From Nocardioides humi (GTDB taxonomy: Bacteria > Actinomycetota > Actinomycetes > Propionibacteriales > Nocardioidaceae): DNA of 64,000 bases. Below the pieces are notes generated by a model, which saw nothing but the letters and a program-made list of their open reading frames with translations, made no database searches and was not told the DNA's origin. The stretch is from positions 3,038,001 through 3,102,000 of the forward strand of contig NZ_CP041146.1 in the NCBI RefSeq assembly GCF_006494775.1. Direction: 5' to 3'. The translations under genes and the position numbers were made by a program. Positions 1 through 8,696 of the stretch are shown one piece after another; position 1 is the first letter of the stretch, and the number at the start of each line of letters is the position of its first letter.

Positions 1-359
1 TCGGTCCAGAAGCTCTGGTTCTCCGCCGCGACCGTCGCGTCCTTCATGTACTGCGGCATCTCGTCGTAGTCGATCGAGTCACGCTTCTGGACCGCGAACT
101 GGCCCAGCTGCGCCTTGCCGTCGGAGTAGAAGACCTGCGTCGTCTCGGTGAGGAACTCGGCGTTCGGGTCGGGGATGTCGATCGACCGGTAGGCCACGAA
201 GAAGCCGCCGGCGCCGAGCAGCGCCATCACCACGCACCCGACGAGACCCCAGATCGTGAGCAGCTTCAGCCGCTGCTTCCAGGTCCGCGGCGCGCGGTCC
301 TTCCCGCGCGACTTCGACCGCTTGGCCGACGCTCCGGACTTCCGTTTTCCCTGAACCAC
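1..359 (-). CDS. Class A penicillin-binding protein (transglycosylase/transpeptidase), N-terminal part
   Basis: This is the first ~119 residues of a peptidoglycan synthase; the rest lies beyond the window edge. It starts at GTG (359-357) and opens with a Lys/Arg-rich cytoplasmic tail. One membrane segment follows at about residues 35-55 (LLTIWGLVGCVVMALLGAGG). The extracytoplasmic part then begins, reaching the first glycosyltransferase-51 block, VAAENQSFWTD, which corresponds to the catalytic-Glu motif (AxExxxF) of that family. The transpeptidase domain is not visible, so a class A bifunctional PBP is inferred from the GT51 start and topology. Known role of the family: polymerising and cross-linking peptidoglycan from lipid II. 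It is divergent from the PadR gene. The start has no strong ribosome binding site. Confidence 0.8.
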   Translation of the reverse strand, partial: MVQGKRKSGASAKRSKSRGKDRAPRTWKQRLKLLTIWGLVGCVVMALLGAGGFFVAYRSIDIPDPNAEFLTETTQVFYSDGKAQLGQFAVQKRDSIDYDEMPQYMKDATVAAENQSFWT

Positions 360-412
360 GCAGGACAGGGTACGGCGCGGGGCTGAGTGACCCGATTTCC
401 CGGGCATCCGCT

Positions 413-508
413 TGCAGGAATCACCGCTGAAGCGGTGAAACTGTCACTTCTTGACCGTTGCAACGGTCAAGAAGTGAGGGAAGCACCGCTGAAGCGGCGA
501 TTCCTGCG
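413..508. repeat. Nested intergenic palindrome, copy A
   Basis: The sequence directly shows a three-part symmetric structure between the PBP and PadR genes. The centre, 444-477, is a perfect 34-bp palindrome with half-site TCACTTCTTGACCGTTG. It is flanked by two short hairpins of the form CCGCTgaAGCGG (near 424-435 and 486-497), and the whole is enclosed by GCAGGAATC (414-422) and GATTCCTGC (499-507). Related blocks recur at 18356-18432. The rest of the 360-596 gap holds only the PadR operator candidate. Confidence 0.8.
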
Positions 509-574
509 CCCGGCCGCAGCAGCCGCGCGCCCCGATCCGACACCCGCGATCCATCGGGAGTTCACGTCCCGCGG

Positions 575-590
575 ATATATCGCTACGATA
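575..590. promoter_or_regulatory. Putative PadR operator
   Basis: GATATATCGCTACGATA-like sequence containing the perfect inverted repeat TATCG-CTA-CGATA (578-590), ending 6 bp before the padR start codon. An AT-rich dyad this close to the start of a PadR-family gene suggests autorepression. The binding itself is inference. Confidence 0.45.
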
Positions 591-596
591 GGTCGC

Positions 597-1190
597 ATGG
601 CACGGCGCGGGGACACCATCGAGCTCGCAGTCCTCGGACTGCTGCACGAGGGACCCATGCACGGCTACGAGCTGCGCAAGCGGCTCAACCTGATGCTGGG
701 CTGGGGCCGACTGCTGTCGTACGGCTCCCTCTACCCCGCGCTGAAGAAGATGCTCCGCGGCAACCTCATCGAGGAGACCGTGCCCTCGGGCCCCCAGACC
801 CGGCGGCAGCGGATCGTCTACCAGGTGACCGACCTGGGCACCCAGGAGTTCTCGCGCCTGATGTCGGAGGTGGGTCCGACCGCATGGGAGGACGACAACT
901 TCGACATCCGGTTCCGGTTCTTCTCCTCCACCGACATGGAGATCCGGCTGCGCGTCCTCGAAGGGCGTCGCTCCCGGCTCCAGGAGCGGCTCGACCGCGT
1001 CCAGCGCGAGCTGGCGATGACGCAGGCCGAGGCCGACCGGTACGCCGCCGAGCTGCAGCGTCACGGCGTGGAGTCCGTCGAGCGTGAGGTCCGGTGGCTC
1101 TCGGAGCTCATCAACGCCGAGCGCAACGTGCAGCAGGCACCACCCGGTCCGGAGACGGCGACGCCGGCGACACCGTCGACGCCGTCCTGA
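597..1190 (+). CDS. PadR family transcriptional regulator
   Basis: A 197-residue PadR-type winged-helix regulator. The N-terminal ~90 residues carry the family pattern: ELAVLGLLHEGPMHGYELRK, then GSLYPALKKML and YQVTDLGTQEF. A C-terminal helical part (about 105-180) rich in Arg, Glu and Leu is the usual dimerisation coiled coil of the longer PadR subfamily. ATG 597 was chosen because the PadR domain starts directly after it; the open frame extends upstream but into the palindromic spacer. A dyad sits just before the start codon. In actinobacteria this PadR gene commonly precedes ino1, as here (76 bp apart), so it may control ino1 as well as itself. The ligand is unknown. The last ~20 residues are a Pro/Thr/Ala-rich tail. 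Confidence 0.88.
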   Translation: MARRGDTIELAVLGLLHEGPMHGYELRKRLNLMLGWGRLLSYGSLYPALKKMLRGNLIEETVPSGPQTRRQRIVYQVTDLGTQEFSRLMSEVGPTAWEDDNFDIRFRFFSSTDMEIRLRVLEGRRSRLQERLDRVQRELAMTQAEADRYAAELQRHGVESVEREVRWLSELINAERNVQQAPPGPETATPATPSTPS

Positions 1191-1265
1191 CCGGCACGAG
1201 CAAGCGGATCAGGTCAGCGCCTGTTCATTTCACGAGATGTCATGAGTAGCAAGGAAGGAAACCCC

Positions 1266-2348
1266 ATGGGTTCGGTTCGAGTAGCGATCGCCGGCGTGGG
1301 CAACTGCGCCACGTCCCTCATCCAGGGCGTGCAGTACTACCGGGACGCCGATGCCGCGAGCACCGTCCCGGGGCTCATGCACGTCCAGTTCGGCGACTAC
1401 CACGTCGGCGACGTCCAGTTCGTCGCGGCGTTCGACGTCGACGACAAGAAGGTCGGCAAGGACCTCTCCGAGGCCATCAACGCCTCCGAGAACAACACCA
1501 TCAAGATCGCCGACGTCCCCACGCTCGGCATCGAGGTGCAGCGTGGCCCGACCCTCGACGGTCTCGGCAAGTACTACCGCGCCACCATCGAGGAGTCCGC
1601 CGCCGAGCCGGTCGACGTCGTGCAGGCGCTCAAGGACGCCGAGGTCGACGTCCTCGTCTCCTACCTCCCGGTGGGCTCCGAGGAGGCCGACAAGTTCTAC
1701 GCCCAGTGCGCGATCGACGCCGGCGTGGCCTTCGTCAACGCCCTCCCCGTCTTCATCGCCTCCGACCCGGTGTGGGCCAAGAAGTTCGAGGACGCCGGCG
1801 TCCCGATCGTCGGCGACGACATCAAGTCCCAGGTCGGCGCCACCATCACCCACCGGGTGATGGCGAAGCTCTTCGAGGACCGCGGCGTCGCGCTGGACCG
1901 CACGTACCAGCTCAACGTCGGCGGCAACATGGACTTCAAGAACATGCTCGAGCGCGAGCGCCTGGAGTCCAAGAAGGTCTCCAAGACCCAGGCCGTCACC
2001 TCGAACCTCAACGGCTCGCTGGCCGGCAAGGTCGACGACAAGAACGTCCACATCGGCCCGTCCGACTATGTCGCGTGGCTCGACGACCGCAAATGGGCCT
2101 ACGTCCGCCTCGAGGGTCGCGCGTTCGGCGACGTCCCGCTCAACCTGGAGTACAAGCTCGAGGTCTGGGACTCCCCGAACTCCGCCGGCATCATCATCGA
2201 CGCCGTCCGGGCCGCGAAGATCGCCAAGGACCGCGGCGTCGGCGGCCCGATCATCCCCGCCTCGGCGTACCTCATGAAGAGCCCGCCGGTGCAGATCGAG
2301 GACACCGAGGGCCGCGCCCAGCTCGAGGCCTTCATCAAGGGCGTCTGA
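1266..2348 (+). CDS. ino1: Inositol-3-phosphate synthase
   Basis: Converts glucose-6-phosphate to 1D-myo-inositol-3-phosphate with bound NAD, the first step to phosphatidylinositol and mycothiol in actinobacteria. The 360-residue product has the dinucleotide-binding start [17 protein letters not shown] (residues 5-21), the block [20 protein letters not shown] and the catalytic-region sequence [16 protein letters not shown], close to the Mycobacterium tuberculosis enzyme in sequence and length. The start ATG 1266 has a strong ribosome binding site (AAGGAAGGAA, 1251-1260). An in-frame ATG at 1242 has none. It lies downstream of the padR gene and ends in a strong terminator hairpin shared with the convergent neighbour. 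Confidence 0.97.
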   Translation: MGSVRVAIAGVGNCATSLIQGVQYYRDADAASTVPGLMHVQFGDYHVGDVQFVAAFDVDDKKVGKDLSEAINASENNTIKIADVPTLGIEVQRGPTLDGLGKYYRATIEESAAEPVDVVQALKDAEVDVLVSYLPVGSEEADKFYAQCAIDAGVAFVNALPVFIASDPVWAKKFEDAGVPIVGDDIKSQVGATITHRVMAKLFEDRGVALDRTYQLNVGGNMDFKNMLERERLESKKVSKTQAVTSNLNGSLAGKVDDKNVHIGPSDYVAWLDDRKWAYVRLEGRAFGDVPLNLEYKLEVWDSPNSAGIIIDAVRAAKIAKDRGVGGPIIPASAYLMKSPPVQIEDTEGRAQLEAFIKGV

Positions 2349-2366
2349 GCCTCCCCACTCCGTGGG

Positions 2367-2412
2367 GTCGTGTGCCTGAGAACCCGTGGAGGCGGGGTCT
2401 CAGGCACACGAC
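2367..2412. terminator. Bidirectional terminator between ino1 and the endonuclease-fold gene
   Basis: Twenty-base arms, GTCGTGTGCCTGAGAACCCG (2367-2386) against 2393-2412, pair with one mismatch across a 6-base loop. The plus strand continues CGTTTTT, a T-tract for rho-independent termination of ino1. The arms also serve the convergent minus-strand gene. Confidence 0.85.
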
Positions 2413-2440
2413 CGTTTTTGGGGCCGGACCCCGGATCGGC

Positions 2441-3421
2441 TCAGCAGGCGGGCGGGGGCTGCAGCTGCATCCGGGTCCACACGGGGCGGTGGTCGGAGAC
2501 GGCGGAGAAGAGCACCTCGGCCTGGAGGGGCGTGAACCAGCCGTCGTGCAGGATGAAGTCGATCCGGCTGCCGGGGCGGTGGGCGGGGACCGTGGCGCCC
2601 TTGCCCTTCCCGACCGCCCAGGCGTCGCCGAGGCCGGAGCGGCGCAGGATCCGGACGGCGCGGGAGTCGGGGCCGGTGTTGAGGTCGCCGCCGAGGACCT
2701 TGGGCAGCGGGTCGGCAGCGAGCAGCCGGACGACGGTCTTCGCCGCCACCTTGCGGGCCTGGCGGGAGCGGTGGTCGAAGTGCGTGGCGTACACGCTGAC
2801 CGGTACGCCGCCCACGTCGATCCGGGCGTGCAGCAGACCGCGCAGCTCGCGGCCGCCGGCCATGGGGAGGTGCGTGTTGCCGGAGTCGAGGATCGGGAAC
2901 CGGGTCAGGATCGCGTTGCCGCGGGGTCCGGCGCCGGTGTTGCGCGAGTTGCCGCCGTACACGTGGTGGAGGCCGGTCAGGGTCCCCAGCACCTCGGCCT
3001 GATGCAGGTTGCCGCTGACCGGGCGGCCCTTGTCGACCTCCTGGAGCAGGACGACGTCCGGCTCCCACGCCCGGATCTCCTCGGCGATCCGGTCCAGCTG
3101 GACGCTGCCGTCGTGCCCGGTGCCGAAGTGGATGTTGAACGTGAGCACCGTGAGCTGGACCGGCGCCGGCATCGGGCAGGACGGCGAGGACGGCGCGGTC
3201 GGCGACGGCGGGACGGTCGGGGTGGGCGTGGGGGGCGGCGGCTCGGTCCGGCTCGGCGTGACGTCGGACGACGGGGGCGGAGGAACGGTCGTCGGCCCGC
3301 CCGGTCGGCCGCCCGGCGGCTCCTTCGCGTCCTGGAGCAGGAGCACGGCCGCCACCGCGATCAGTACGACGACCGCGACCGCCACGGTCGCGACCTTCGT
3401 CGCGGGGCTGCCCTCACTCAC
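2441..3421 (-). CDS. Membrane-anchored endonuclease/exonuclease/phosphatase family protein
   Basis: A 326-residue protein of the EEP (DNase I-like) superfamily. Residues ~8-30 form an uncleaved signal anchor (VATVAVAVVVLIAVAAVLLL), followed by a Pro/Thr-rich linker to about residue 85, so the catalytic domain is probably outside the membrane. Superfamily motifs in order: LTVLTFNIHFG, VVLLQEVD (metal-binding Glu), YATHFDHRS, GDLNTGPDS and the terminal SDHRPV (catalytic Asp-His). All expected acidic and His residues are present. Substrate cannot be told from sequence; nucleic acid, phosphoinositide or sphingomyelin are possibilities in the family. ATG 3421 lies just ahead of the anchor. Confidence 0.85.
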   Translation of the reverse strand: MSEGSPATKVATVAVAVVVLIAVAAVLLLQDAKEPPGGRPGGPTTVPPPPSSDVTPSRTEPPPPTPTPTVPPSPTAPSSPSCPMPAPVQLTVLTFNIHFGTGHDGSVQLDRIAEEIRAWEPDVVLLQEVDKGRPVSGNLHQAEVLGTLTGLHHVYGGNSRNTGAGPRGNAILTRFPILDSGNTHLPMAGGRELRGLLHARIDVGGVPVSVYATHFDHRSRQARKVAAKTVVRLLAADPLPKVLGGDLNTGPDSRAVRILRRSGLGDAWAVGKGKGATVPAHRPGSRIDFILHDGWFTPLQAEVLFSAVSDHRPVWTRMQLQPPPAC

Positions 3422-3497
3422 GCGCCCATTGAACCGGCCACCTGGTCAGGCCCGGTGGTCAGGCCCGGTGCTCAGGTCTGGTGCTCAGGTCCGGTGC

Positions 3498-3980
3498 TCA
3501 GCCCTCGGCCTCGGCCTTGATCCGCTCCAGGGTCTGCCGGATCCCGCGGCGCAGCTCGTCGGTGAAGCCCTGCTGCCCGCCGAGCACCACCTTGGTGAGC
3601 AGCAGGGACAGCCCGGAGACGCCGTCGGGGGTCTCGCGGCGCTCGGTCAGCCGGGTGCCGCCGTCCTCGGTGGGCTCGAGCTGGAAGGACCAGATGGTCC
3701 GGTTCTCGCGGATCCGGAAGGCGAAGTCGCCGGGCGTGGCGCCGGCGGGCGGCTGGAACCGGATCACCTTGCCGCCGGTCGGCCAGCGCTTGATGCCCTG
3801 CTTGTTGAGATTGCTGAACGTCGCGCCCTGCTTGACGATGCCGCCCTTGACGGTCGACTTCACGACCTGCGGGCTCCACTTGGCCATCGCCGGGATGTCG
3901 GTGACCAGCGACCACACCTTGTCGGTGGGGGCGGCGATCTCGATGGAGTCCTCGAGCAGCTTCTCGTAGGTGTCGGCCAT
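3498..3980 (-). CDS. SRPBCC family protein (polyketide cyclase/dehydrase-like)
   Basis: A 160-residue START/Bet v1-fold protein. The opening SIEIAAPTDKVWSLVTDIPAMAKWSP is the standard SRPBCC beginning, followed by alternating beta-strand patterns such as IWSFQLEPTEDGGTRLTERRE. The family forms a hydrophobic ligand-binding pocket; the ligand here cannot be predicted. The start ATG 3980 is preceded by GGAAGG, better than the upstream GTG-initiated extension. The gene runs in the same direction as the EEP gene downstream, 76 bp apart, and is divergent from the SDR gene. Confidence 0.85.
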   Translation of the reverse strand: MADTYEKLLEDSIEIAAPTDKVWSLVTDIPAMAKWSPQVVKSTVKGGIVKQGATFSNLNKQGIKRWPTGGKVIRFQPPAGATPGDFAFRIRENRTIWSFQLEPTEDGGTRLTERRETPDGVSGLSLLLTKVVLGGQQGFTDELRRGIRQTLERIKAEAEG

Positions 3981-4145
3981 GGCGGTGCCTTCCGTGGGAA
4001 CAGTGGGGGCTCCCGGCAACCTACCCGCAGGTAGCGTACCGCCAGTACGTGACCCCGGTCACAGGTCGCGCCGGCTCGCCGACGCCTCGACGCGAGGTCC
4101 GATTGCCGCCAGACCCGCCCCGTCCGGTCCCGCGAGGCTGGGCCC

Positions 4146-4901
4146 ATGACGACGACAACGGATCCGAGGGTCGCCCTCGTCACCGGCGGCAACCGCGGCC
4201 TCGGCCTCGCGACCGCACGACGGCTGGGCCGGGAGGGAGTGACGGTGGTGATCGGTGCCCGGGACGCGGACCGCGGCCGCGCTGCCGTACGCGGCCTGCG
4301 GGAGGCCGGGGTGTGGGCCAGCGCGGTGCCGCTGGACGTAGACGACGAGGCCAGCGCGACGGCCGCGGCCGAGCAGATCCGCCGGGAGCACGGCCGGCTG
4401 GACATCCTCGTCAACAACGCGGGCATCCTGCCGGAGGCGACCGCTGCCCGGGTCGCCGACCCGCTCGATCCCGAGCTGTTCCTGCGCACCTTCCGCACCA
4501 ACGTGCTCGGCGCCGTCGGCGTGACCGCGGCCGTGCTCCCCCTGCTGGTCCGCTCGGATGGGGGACGGGTCGTCAACGTCTCGAGCCGGATGGGCTCGCT
4601 GAGCGACCAGCTCGACCCGGCGTCGCCGTACCACGGGCTGGTGGTGCCGGCCTACCAGGCCTCGAAGGCGGCGCTCAACGGGCTGACGGTGGCGCTGGCC
4701 AAGAAGCTGGCAGGCACCCGGGTCAAGGTCAACTCGGTGTGCCCCGGCTGGGTGCAGACCGACCTCGGCGGCCCCGACAACCGCGCCGCGGCGCCGACAC
4801 CGGCGCACCAGGCCGCGGACGTCGTGGCCCGGGCAGCGCTGCTGGACGACGACGGGCCGTCGGGCAGCTTCTTCGACGCCGACGGCTCGGTGCCCTGGTA
4901 G
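4146..4901 (+). CDS. SDR family NAD(P)-dependent oxidoreductase
   Basis: A classical short-chain dehydrogenase of 251 residues. It shows the nucleotide-binding glycine motif TGGNRGLG (about residues 13-20), the NNAG motif (LDILVNNAGIL), a Ser in VNVSSRMGSL, and the YxxxK active site in AYQASKAALNG. The block SVCPGWVQTDLGG resembles carbonyl-reductase-like SDRs that reduce aldehydes or ketones with NADPH. The substrate is unknown. It is convergent with the CCA-transferase gene, leaving only 26 bp between the two stops. Confidence 0.9.
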   Translation: MTTTTDPRVALVTGGNRGLGLATARRLGREGVTVVIGARDADRGRAAVRGLREAGVWASAVPLDVDDEASATAAAEQIRREHGRLDILVNNAGILPEATAARVADPLDPELFLRTFRTNVLGAVGVTAAVLPLLVRSDGGRVVNVSSRMGSLSDQLDPASPYHGLVVPAYQASKAALNGLTVALAKKLAGTRVKVNSVCPGWVQTDLGGPDNRAAAPTPAHQAADVVARAALLDDDGPSGSFFDADGSVPW

Positions 4902-4927
4902 CCCCGGTCGCCGTGGTGGGGGAGGGC

Positions 4928-6400
4928 TCAGCCGCGCGCGGCCCACCACTCCTTCAGCGCGGCGGTGGCGTCCGCCTCGCTCATCGGGCCGTTGTCGAGG
5001 CGCAGCTCGAGCAGGAACTTGTACGCCGCGCCGACGTCGCGACCCGGGCCGATGCCGAGGATCTCCATGATCTGGTTGCCGTCGAGGTCGGGGCGGATGG
5101 CGGCGAGCTCCTCCTCGCCCGCGAGCCGGTCGATCCGGGCCTCCAGGTCGTCATAGGTACGACGCAGCCGGTCGGCCTTGCGCTTGTTGCGGGTCGTGCA
5201 GTCGGCGCGGGTGAGCACGTGCAGCCGCTCCAGCTGGTCGCCGGCGTCGCGGACGTAGCGGCGGACGGCGGAGTCGGTCCACTCGCCCGAGCCGTACCCG
5301 TGGAAGCGCAGGTGCAGCTCGACCAGGTCGCTGACCGCGTCGATCTGCTCGTTGCTGAACTTCAGCGCCTTCATCCGCTTGCGGGTCAGCTTGGCGCCCA
5401 CCACGTCGTGGTGGTGGAAGGTGACCGAGCCGTCGGCGAGGAACCGGCGGGTCCGCGGCTTGCCGACGTCGTGCATGAGCGCGGCGAACCGGGAGACGAA
5501 GTCCGGCCCCTCCGGCAGCCCCGCCCGCGCGGCCAGTCGCGGCTCGAGGTCGATCGCCTGCTCCAGCACGGTGAGGCTGTGCTCGTAGACGTCCTTGTGG
5601 CGGTGGTGCTCGTCGCGCTCCAGCTTGAGCGCCGGCAGCTCCGGCAGCACCCGCTCGGCGAGCCCGGTCTCCACCAGCAGCTCGAGCCCGAGCCGGGGGT
5701 GGGGGGCGCAGACCAGCTTCACCAGCTCGTCGCGCACCCGCTCCGCGGAGATGATCGCGATCCGGTCGGCCATCTCCGTCATCGCCCGGACGACGTCGGG
5801 GTCCACCGTGAAGCCGAGCTGGGCCGCGAACCGGGCGGCCCGCATCATCCGCAGCGGGTCGTCGGAGAAGGACTGCTCGGGGGTGCCCGGCGTGCGGAGC
5901 ACGCGGTGGGCGAGGTCCAGCACGCCGCCGTACGGGTCCTCGATCGCGCGGCTCGGCAGCCGCACCGCCATCGCGTTGACGGTGAAGTCGCGCCGGCCGA
6001 GGTCGCCGTCGAGCGAGTCCCCGTAGACGACGTCGGGCTTGCGGCTGTCGGGGTCGTAGGCCTCCGAGCGGTACGTCGTCACCTCGACCACCCAGTCGCC
6101 CTTGCGGCAGCCGATGGTCCCGAAGTCGCGGCCCATGTCCCACCACGCGTCGCCCCACGCCTTGAGGATCCGGTCGGTCTGCTCGGGGCGGGCGGACGTG
6201 GTGAAGTCGAGGTCGTTGGACCGGCGGCCGAGCATCGCGTCGCGCACCGGGCCGCCGACGAGGGCGAGCTCGTGGCCGGCCGCGGCGAACCGGGCGCCGA
6301 GATCGTCGATGACCGGCGCGATCCGGTCCAGCTCGGCGGCGACCGCGTTCTGGACGTCCACCAGCCTCAGCGGAGTGGGGGAGTCGGGCGTCTCGGTCAC
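4928..6400 (-). CDS. CCA tRNA nucleotidyltransferase
   Basis: Adds or repairs the 3'-terminal CCA of tRNAs. The 490-residue protein has the class II nucleotidyltransferase head: LVGGPVRDAMLGRRSNDLDF (about residues 44-63), with the metal-binding DxD pair, and RRDFTVNAMAVRL. The RNA-binding neck follows (PEQSFSDDPLRMMRAARFAAQ). An HD hydrolase domain (FAALMHDVGKPRTR, residues ~270-285; FHHHDVVGAKLT) completes it, as in many actinobacterial orthologues. The start GTG 6400-6398 gives the usual N-terminus; the open frame continues upstream into the divergent gene. The first gene of the murJ cluster starts 52 bp away on the other strand, a conserved arrangement. Confidence 0.95.
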   Translation of the reverse strand: MTETPDSPTPLRLVDVQNAVAAELDRIAPVIDDLGARFAAAGHELALVGGPVRDAMLGRRSNDLDFTTSARPEQTDRILKAWGDAWWDMGRDFGTIGCRKGDWVVEVTTYRSEAYDPDSRKPDVVYGDSLDGDLGRRDFTVNAMAVRLPSRAIEDPYGGVLDLAHRVLRTPGTPEQSFSDDPLRMMRAARFAAQLGFTVDPDVVRAMTEMADRIAIISAERVRDELVKLVCAPHPRLGLELLVETGLAERVLPELPALKLERDEHHRHKDVYEHSLTVLEQAIDLEPRLAARAGLPEGPDFVSRFAALMHDVGKPRTRRFLADGSVTFHHHDVVGAKLTRKRMKALKFSNEQIDAVSDLVELHLRFHGYGSGEWTDSAVRRYVRDAGDQLERLHVLTRADCTTRNKRKADRLRRTYDDLEARIDRLAGEEELAAIRPDLDGNQIMEILGIGPGRDVGAAYKFLLELRLDNGPMSEADATAALKEWWAARG

Positions 6401-6452
6401 GGGCGGAGAGTCTAGGAGAGACCGCACAGGAGGCCCCACTACCCTCGGGATC

Positions 6453-8696
6453 GTGGTCCGCCGTCGTACACGCCTGCTCGCCCTAGGGCTCGCGACCGCT
6501 CTCGTCGCGCTGGCGGTCGTCCTGGTGGCGCCGGGTGCGCCGGCCGGGGCCGCGGCCCCCGAGGACGAGGAGTACGACGCTCCGCTCGAGATCACCATCG
6601 ACGAGCTCACCCCCGGCGTGCTGCCGCTCACCGGCCCGCTGATCGTGCGCGGCCAGGTCACCAATGTCGACCTCGAGACGTGGCAGCGGATCAACCTCTA
6701 CCCGGTCTTCGGCGCCGGACCGGACTGCACCGGCTGCCCGCCGGCGATGACCACGGAGGCGGAGCTGACCGCGGCGGTCGCCACCGACCCGGAGGCGCAG
6801 GTCGGGGTCCGCTACACCGACGACGAGGCGGTCCGGGCGCAGGTCGAGACGCTGGGACCGGGGGAGTCGATGTCGTACACGATCCGGATCCCGCAGCGGG
6901 TCCTCCGGCAGGTGTTCGCGAACCCGACGACGGGCGTCTACTGGTTCGGGGTGCACGCGCTCGGTGAGAACCCCGACGGCCGCGACCTGCTGGCCGACGG
7001 CCGGGCCCGGACCTTCCTGCCGTACGTCGCGCCGGACACCGACGCGAGCGTCGACACCGCGGTCGTCGTACCCCTGCGGGGTCGGGTCGCGCACTCCGCC
7101 ACCGGCGAGCTCGGCCGCACCACCTGGTGGGAGGACGCGCTCTCGCCGCAGGGCACCCTCGGCGGCCCGCTCGCGTTCGGCTCGGCGGGCGGCGGCGCCC
7201 CGGTGACCTGGCTGCTCGACCCGGCGCTGCCCGACGCGGTCAGCCAGCTCGCGGCCGGCAACCCCACCCGCGAGATCACGCCGGTCACCCCCGACGGCAC
7301 GCCCCCCGAGGACGAGGACCCGTCGCCGAGCGGCTCGAAGAGCGAGGGCGACGACGCCGGCGAGGGCGGTGACGCGGGCGCCGAGGTCGGCGCGGCGACG
7401 CTCGAGCCCGGCAGCCCGCTCGTCCGCGCCGCACAGGCCTGGCTCCAGCGCGCCCAGACGGTGCTGACCGACGACACCGTGGCCGCGCTGCCGTACGGCG
7501 ACCCGGACCTCGCAGCCGCCGCGCGGGCGCTGCCCAGCGCCTACGCCACCGCCCGCAAGCACGCCTCGCCGACGCTGACCGCGTGGGGGGTCGAGAGCAC
7601 GCCGGTGGTCGCGGCGCCGAACGGCTACCTGGACGCCGGCGCGATCGAGAAGGTCGACGACGCGGCCGCCGTGCTCCTGGGGGAGCAGATGTTCCCGGCC
7701 GCCGCCTACCCCGACGGCCCCCCGGCCGGCGGCGCCGTGGGCGACCGGCCGGTGGTCGTCACCAGCACGGCCACCGCCCGCGGCGGTCCCGGCCCCGACC
7801 CGGCCCTCGCGCCGGTCGCGCTGCGCCAGCGCCTGCTCAGCGAGGCGGTCGTCCGGGTCCTCCGGGCCGGCGACGACCGGCCCGACCCGCTCGTGGTCGT
7901 CATCCCGACCAGCGTCGACGCCGCCGGGGCCCGCGCCTTCTGGGAGGGCCTCGACACCGACCTGATCGACCTGGTCGACCTGCCGGCCGTCACCGACGAC
8001 ATCACCGGCGGCGGCAGCGGCGCGAGCGCCCCCCGGATCGACCCCGACGACCTGGCCTACCCCGACGGCCAGGCGAAGGCGCAGCTCGGCACCGGCGTCT
8101 TCGGCGAGGCCGGCGCGCTGATCCGCTCCGCCCGGTCGCTGCAGAGCATCCTCGGCGAGGGCTACACGATCGGGGACACCGTGGTCGGGGAGGCGCTCGC
8201 CGGGACGTCGTACGCCATGCGCGGCGACGCCGACGCCGCGCCGCGGCTGGGCCGGTCGCGGTCCTGGGTGGTCGAGCAGCTCGACAAGGTCAGCCTCGAC
8301 GCGCCCCAGGGGGTCACCCTGTCGAGCAGCTCGGGCAGCTTCAACGTCGCGGTCAGCAACACCCTCGACCATGCGGTGACGGTGCGGATCGAGGTCGCCA
8401 CCGACGACGGCGCGACCATCAAGGCCGCCAACCCGATCGTGCTGGCCGCCAACAGCCGCTCGTCGGTGCCGATCAGCGCCGACATGCACGGCACCGGCGT
8501 CCACAACGTGCGGCTGCGGCTGACCGACGTCACCGGCACCCCCATCGGCGCCGAGGACGAGCTCCCGATCCGCTCCGGGCAGGTCGGCGTGGTGATCTGG
8601 GCGATCATCGGCACCGGCGCCGGCATCCTGTTCGTCGCCATCGGGATCCGCCTGGTCCGGCGGTTCCGCGCCGCGCGCGGCGCGGCCGCCACGTGA
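6453..8696 (+). CDS. DUF6049 family secreted/membrane-anchored protein
   Basis: A 747-residue exported protein of unknown function. GTG 6453 is followed by RRRTRLLALGLATALVALAV, a signal peptide with a cleavage-like APAGAAA site near residue 35. A large extracytoplasmic region follows, with an acidic, Ser/Gly-rich linker at about residues 280-310. A C-terminal membrane helix (VGVVIWAIIGTGAGILFVAI) ends in a basic tail, RLVRRFRAARG. In actinobacteria this family sits immediately upstream of murJ, as here: the stop codon overlaps the murJ start (GTGA). A role near lipid II export or cell-wall assembly is inferred only from this context. Confidence 0.82.
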   Translation: MVRRRTRLLALGLATALVALAVVLVAPGAPAGAAAPEDEEYDAPLEITIDELTPGVLPLTGPLIVRGQVTNVDLETWQRINLYPVFGAGPDCTGCPPAMTTEAELTAAVATDPEAQVGVRYTDDEAVRAQVETLGPGESMSYTIRIPQRVLRQVFANPTTGVYWFGVHALGENPDGRDLLADGRARTFLPYVAPDTDASVDTAVVVPLRGRVAHSATGELGRTTWWEDALSPQGTLGGPLAFGSAGGGAPVTWLLDPALPDAVSQLAAGNPTREITPVTPDGTPPEDEDPSPSGSKSEGDDAGEGGDAGAEVGAATLEPGSPLVRAAQAWLQRAQTVLTDDTVAALPYGDPDLAAAARALPSAYATARKHASPTLTAWGVESTPVVAAPNGYLDAGAIEKVDDAAAVLLGEQMFPAAAYPDGPPAGGAVGDRPVVVTSTATARGGPGPDPALAPVALRQRLLSEAVVRVLRAGDDRPDPLVVVIPTSVDAAGARAFWEGLDTDLIDLVDLPAVTDDITGGGSGASAPRIDPDDLAYPDGQAKAQLGTGVFGEAGALIRSARSLQSILGEGYTIGDTVVGEALAGTSYAMRGDADAAPRLGRSRSWVVEQLDKVSLDAPQGVTLSSSSGSFNVAVSNTLDHAVTVRIEVATDDGATIKAANPIVLAANSRSSVPISADMHGTGVHNVRLRLTDVTGTPIGAEDELPIRSGQVGVVIWAIIGTGAGILFVAIGIRLVRRFRAARGAAAT

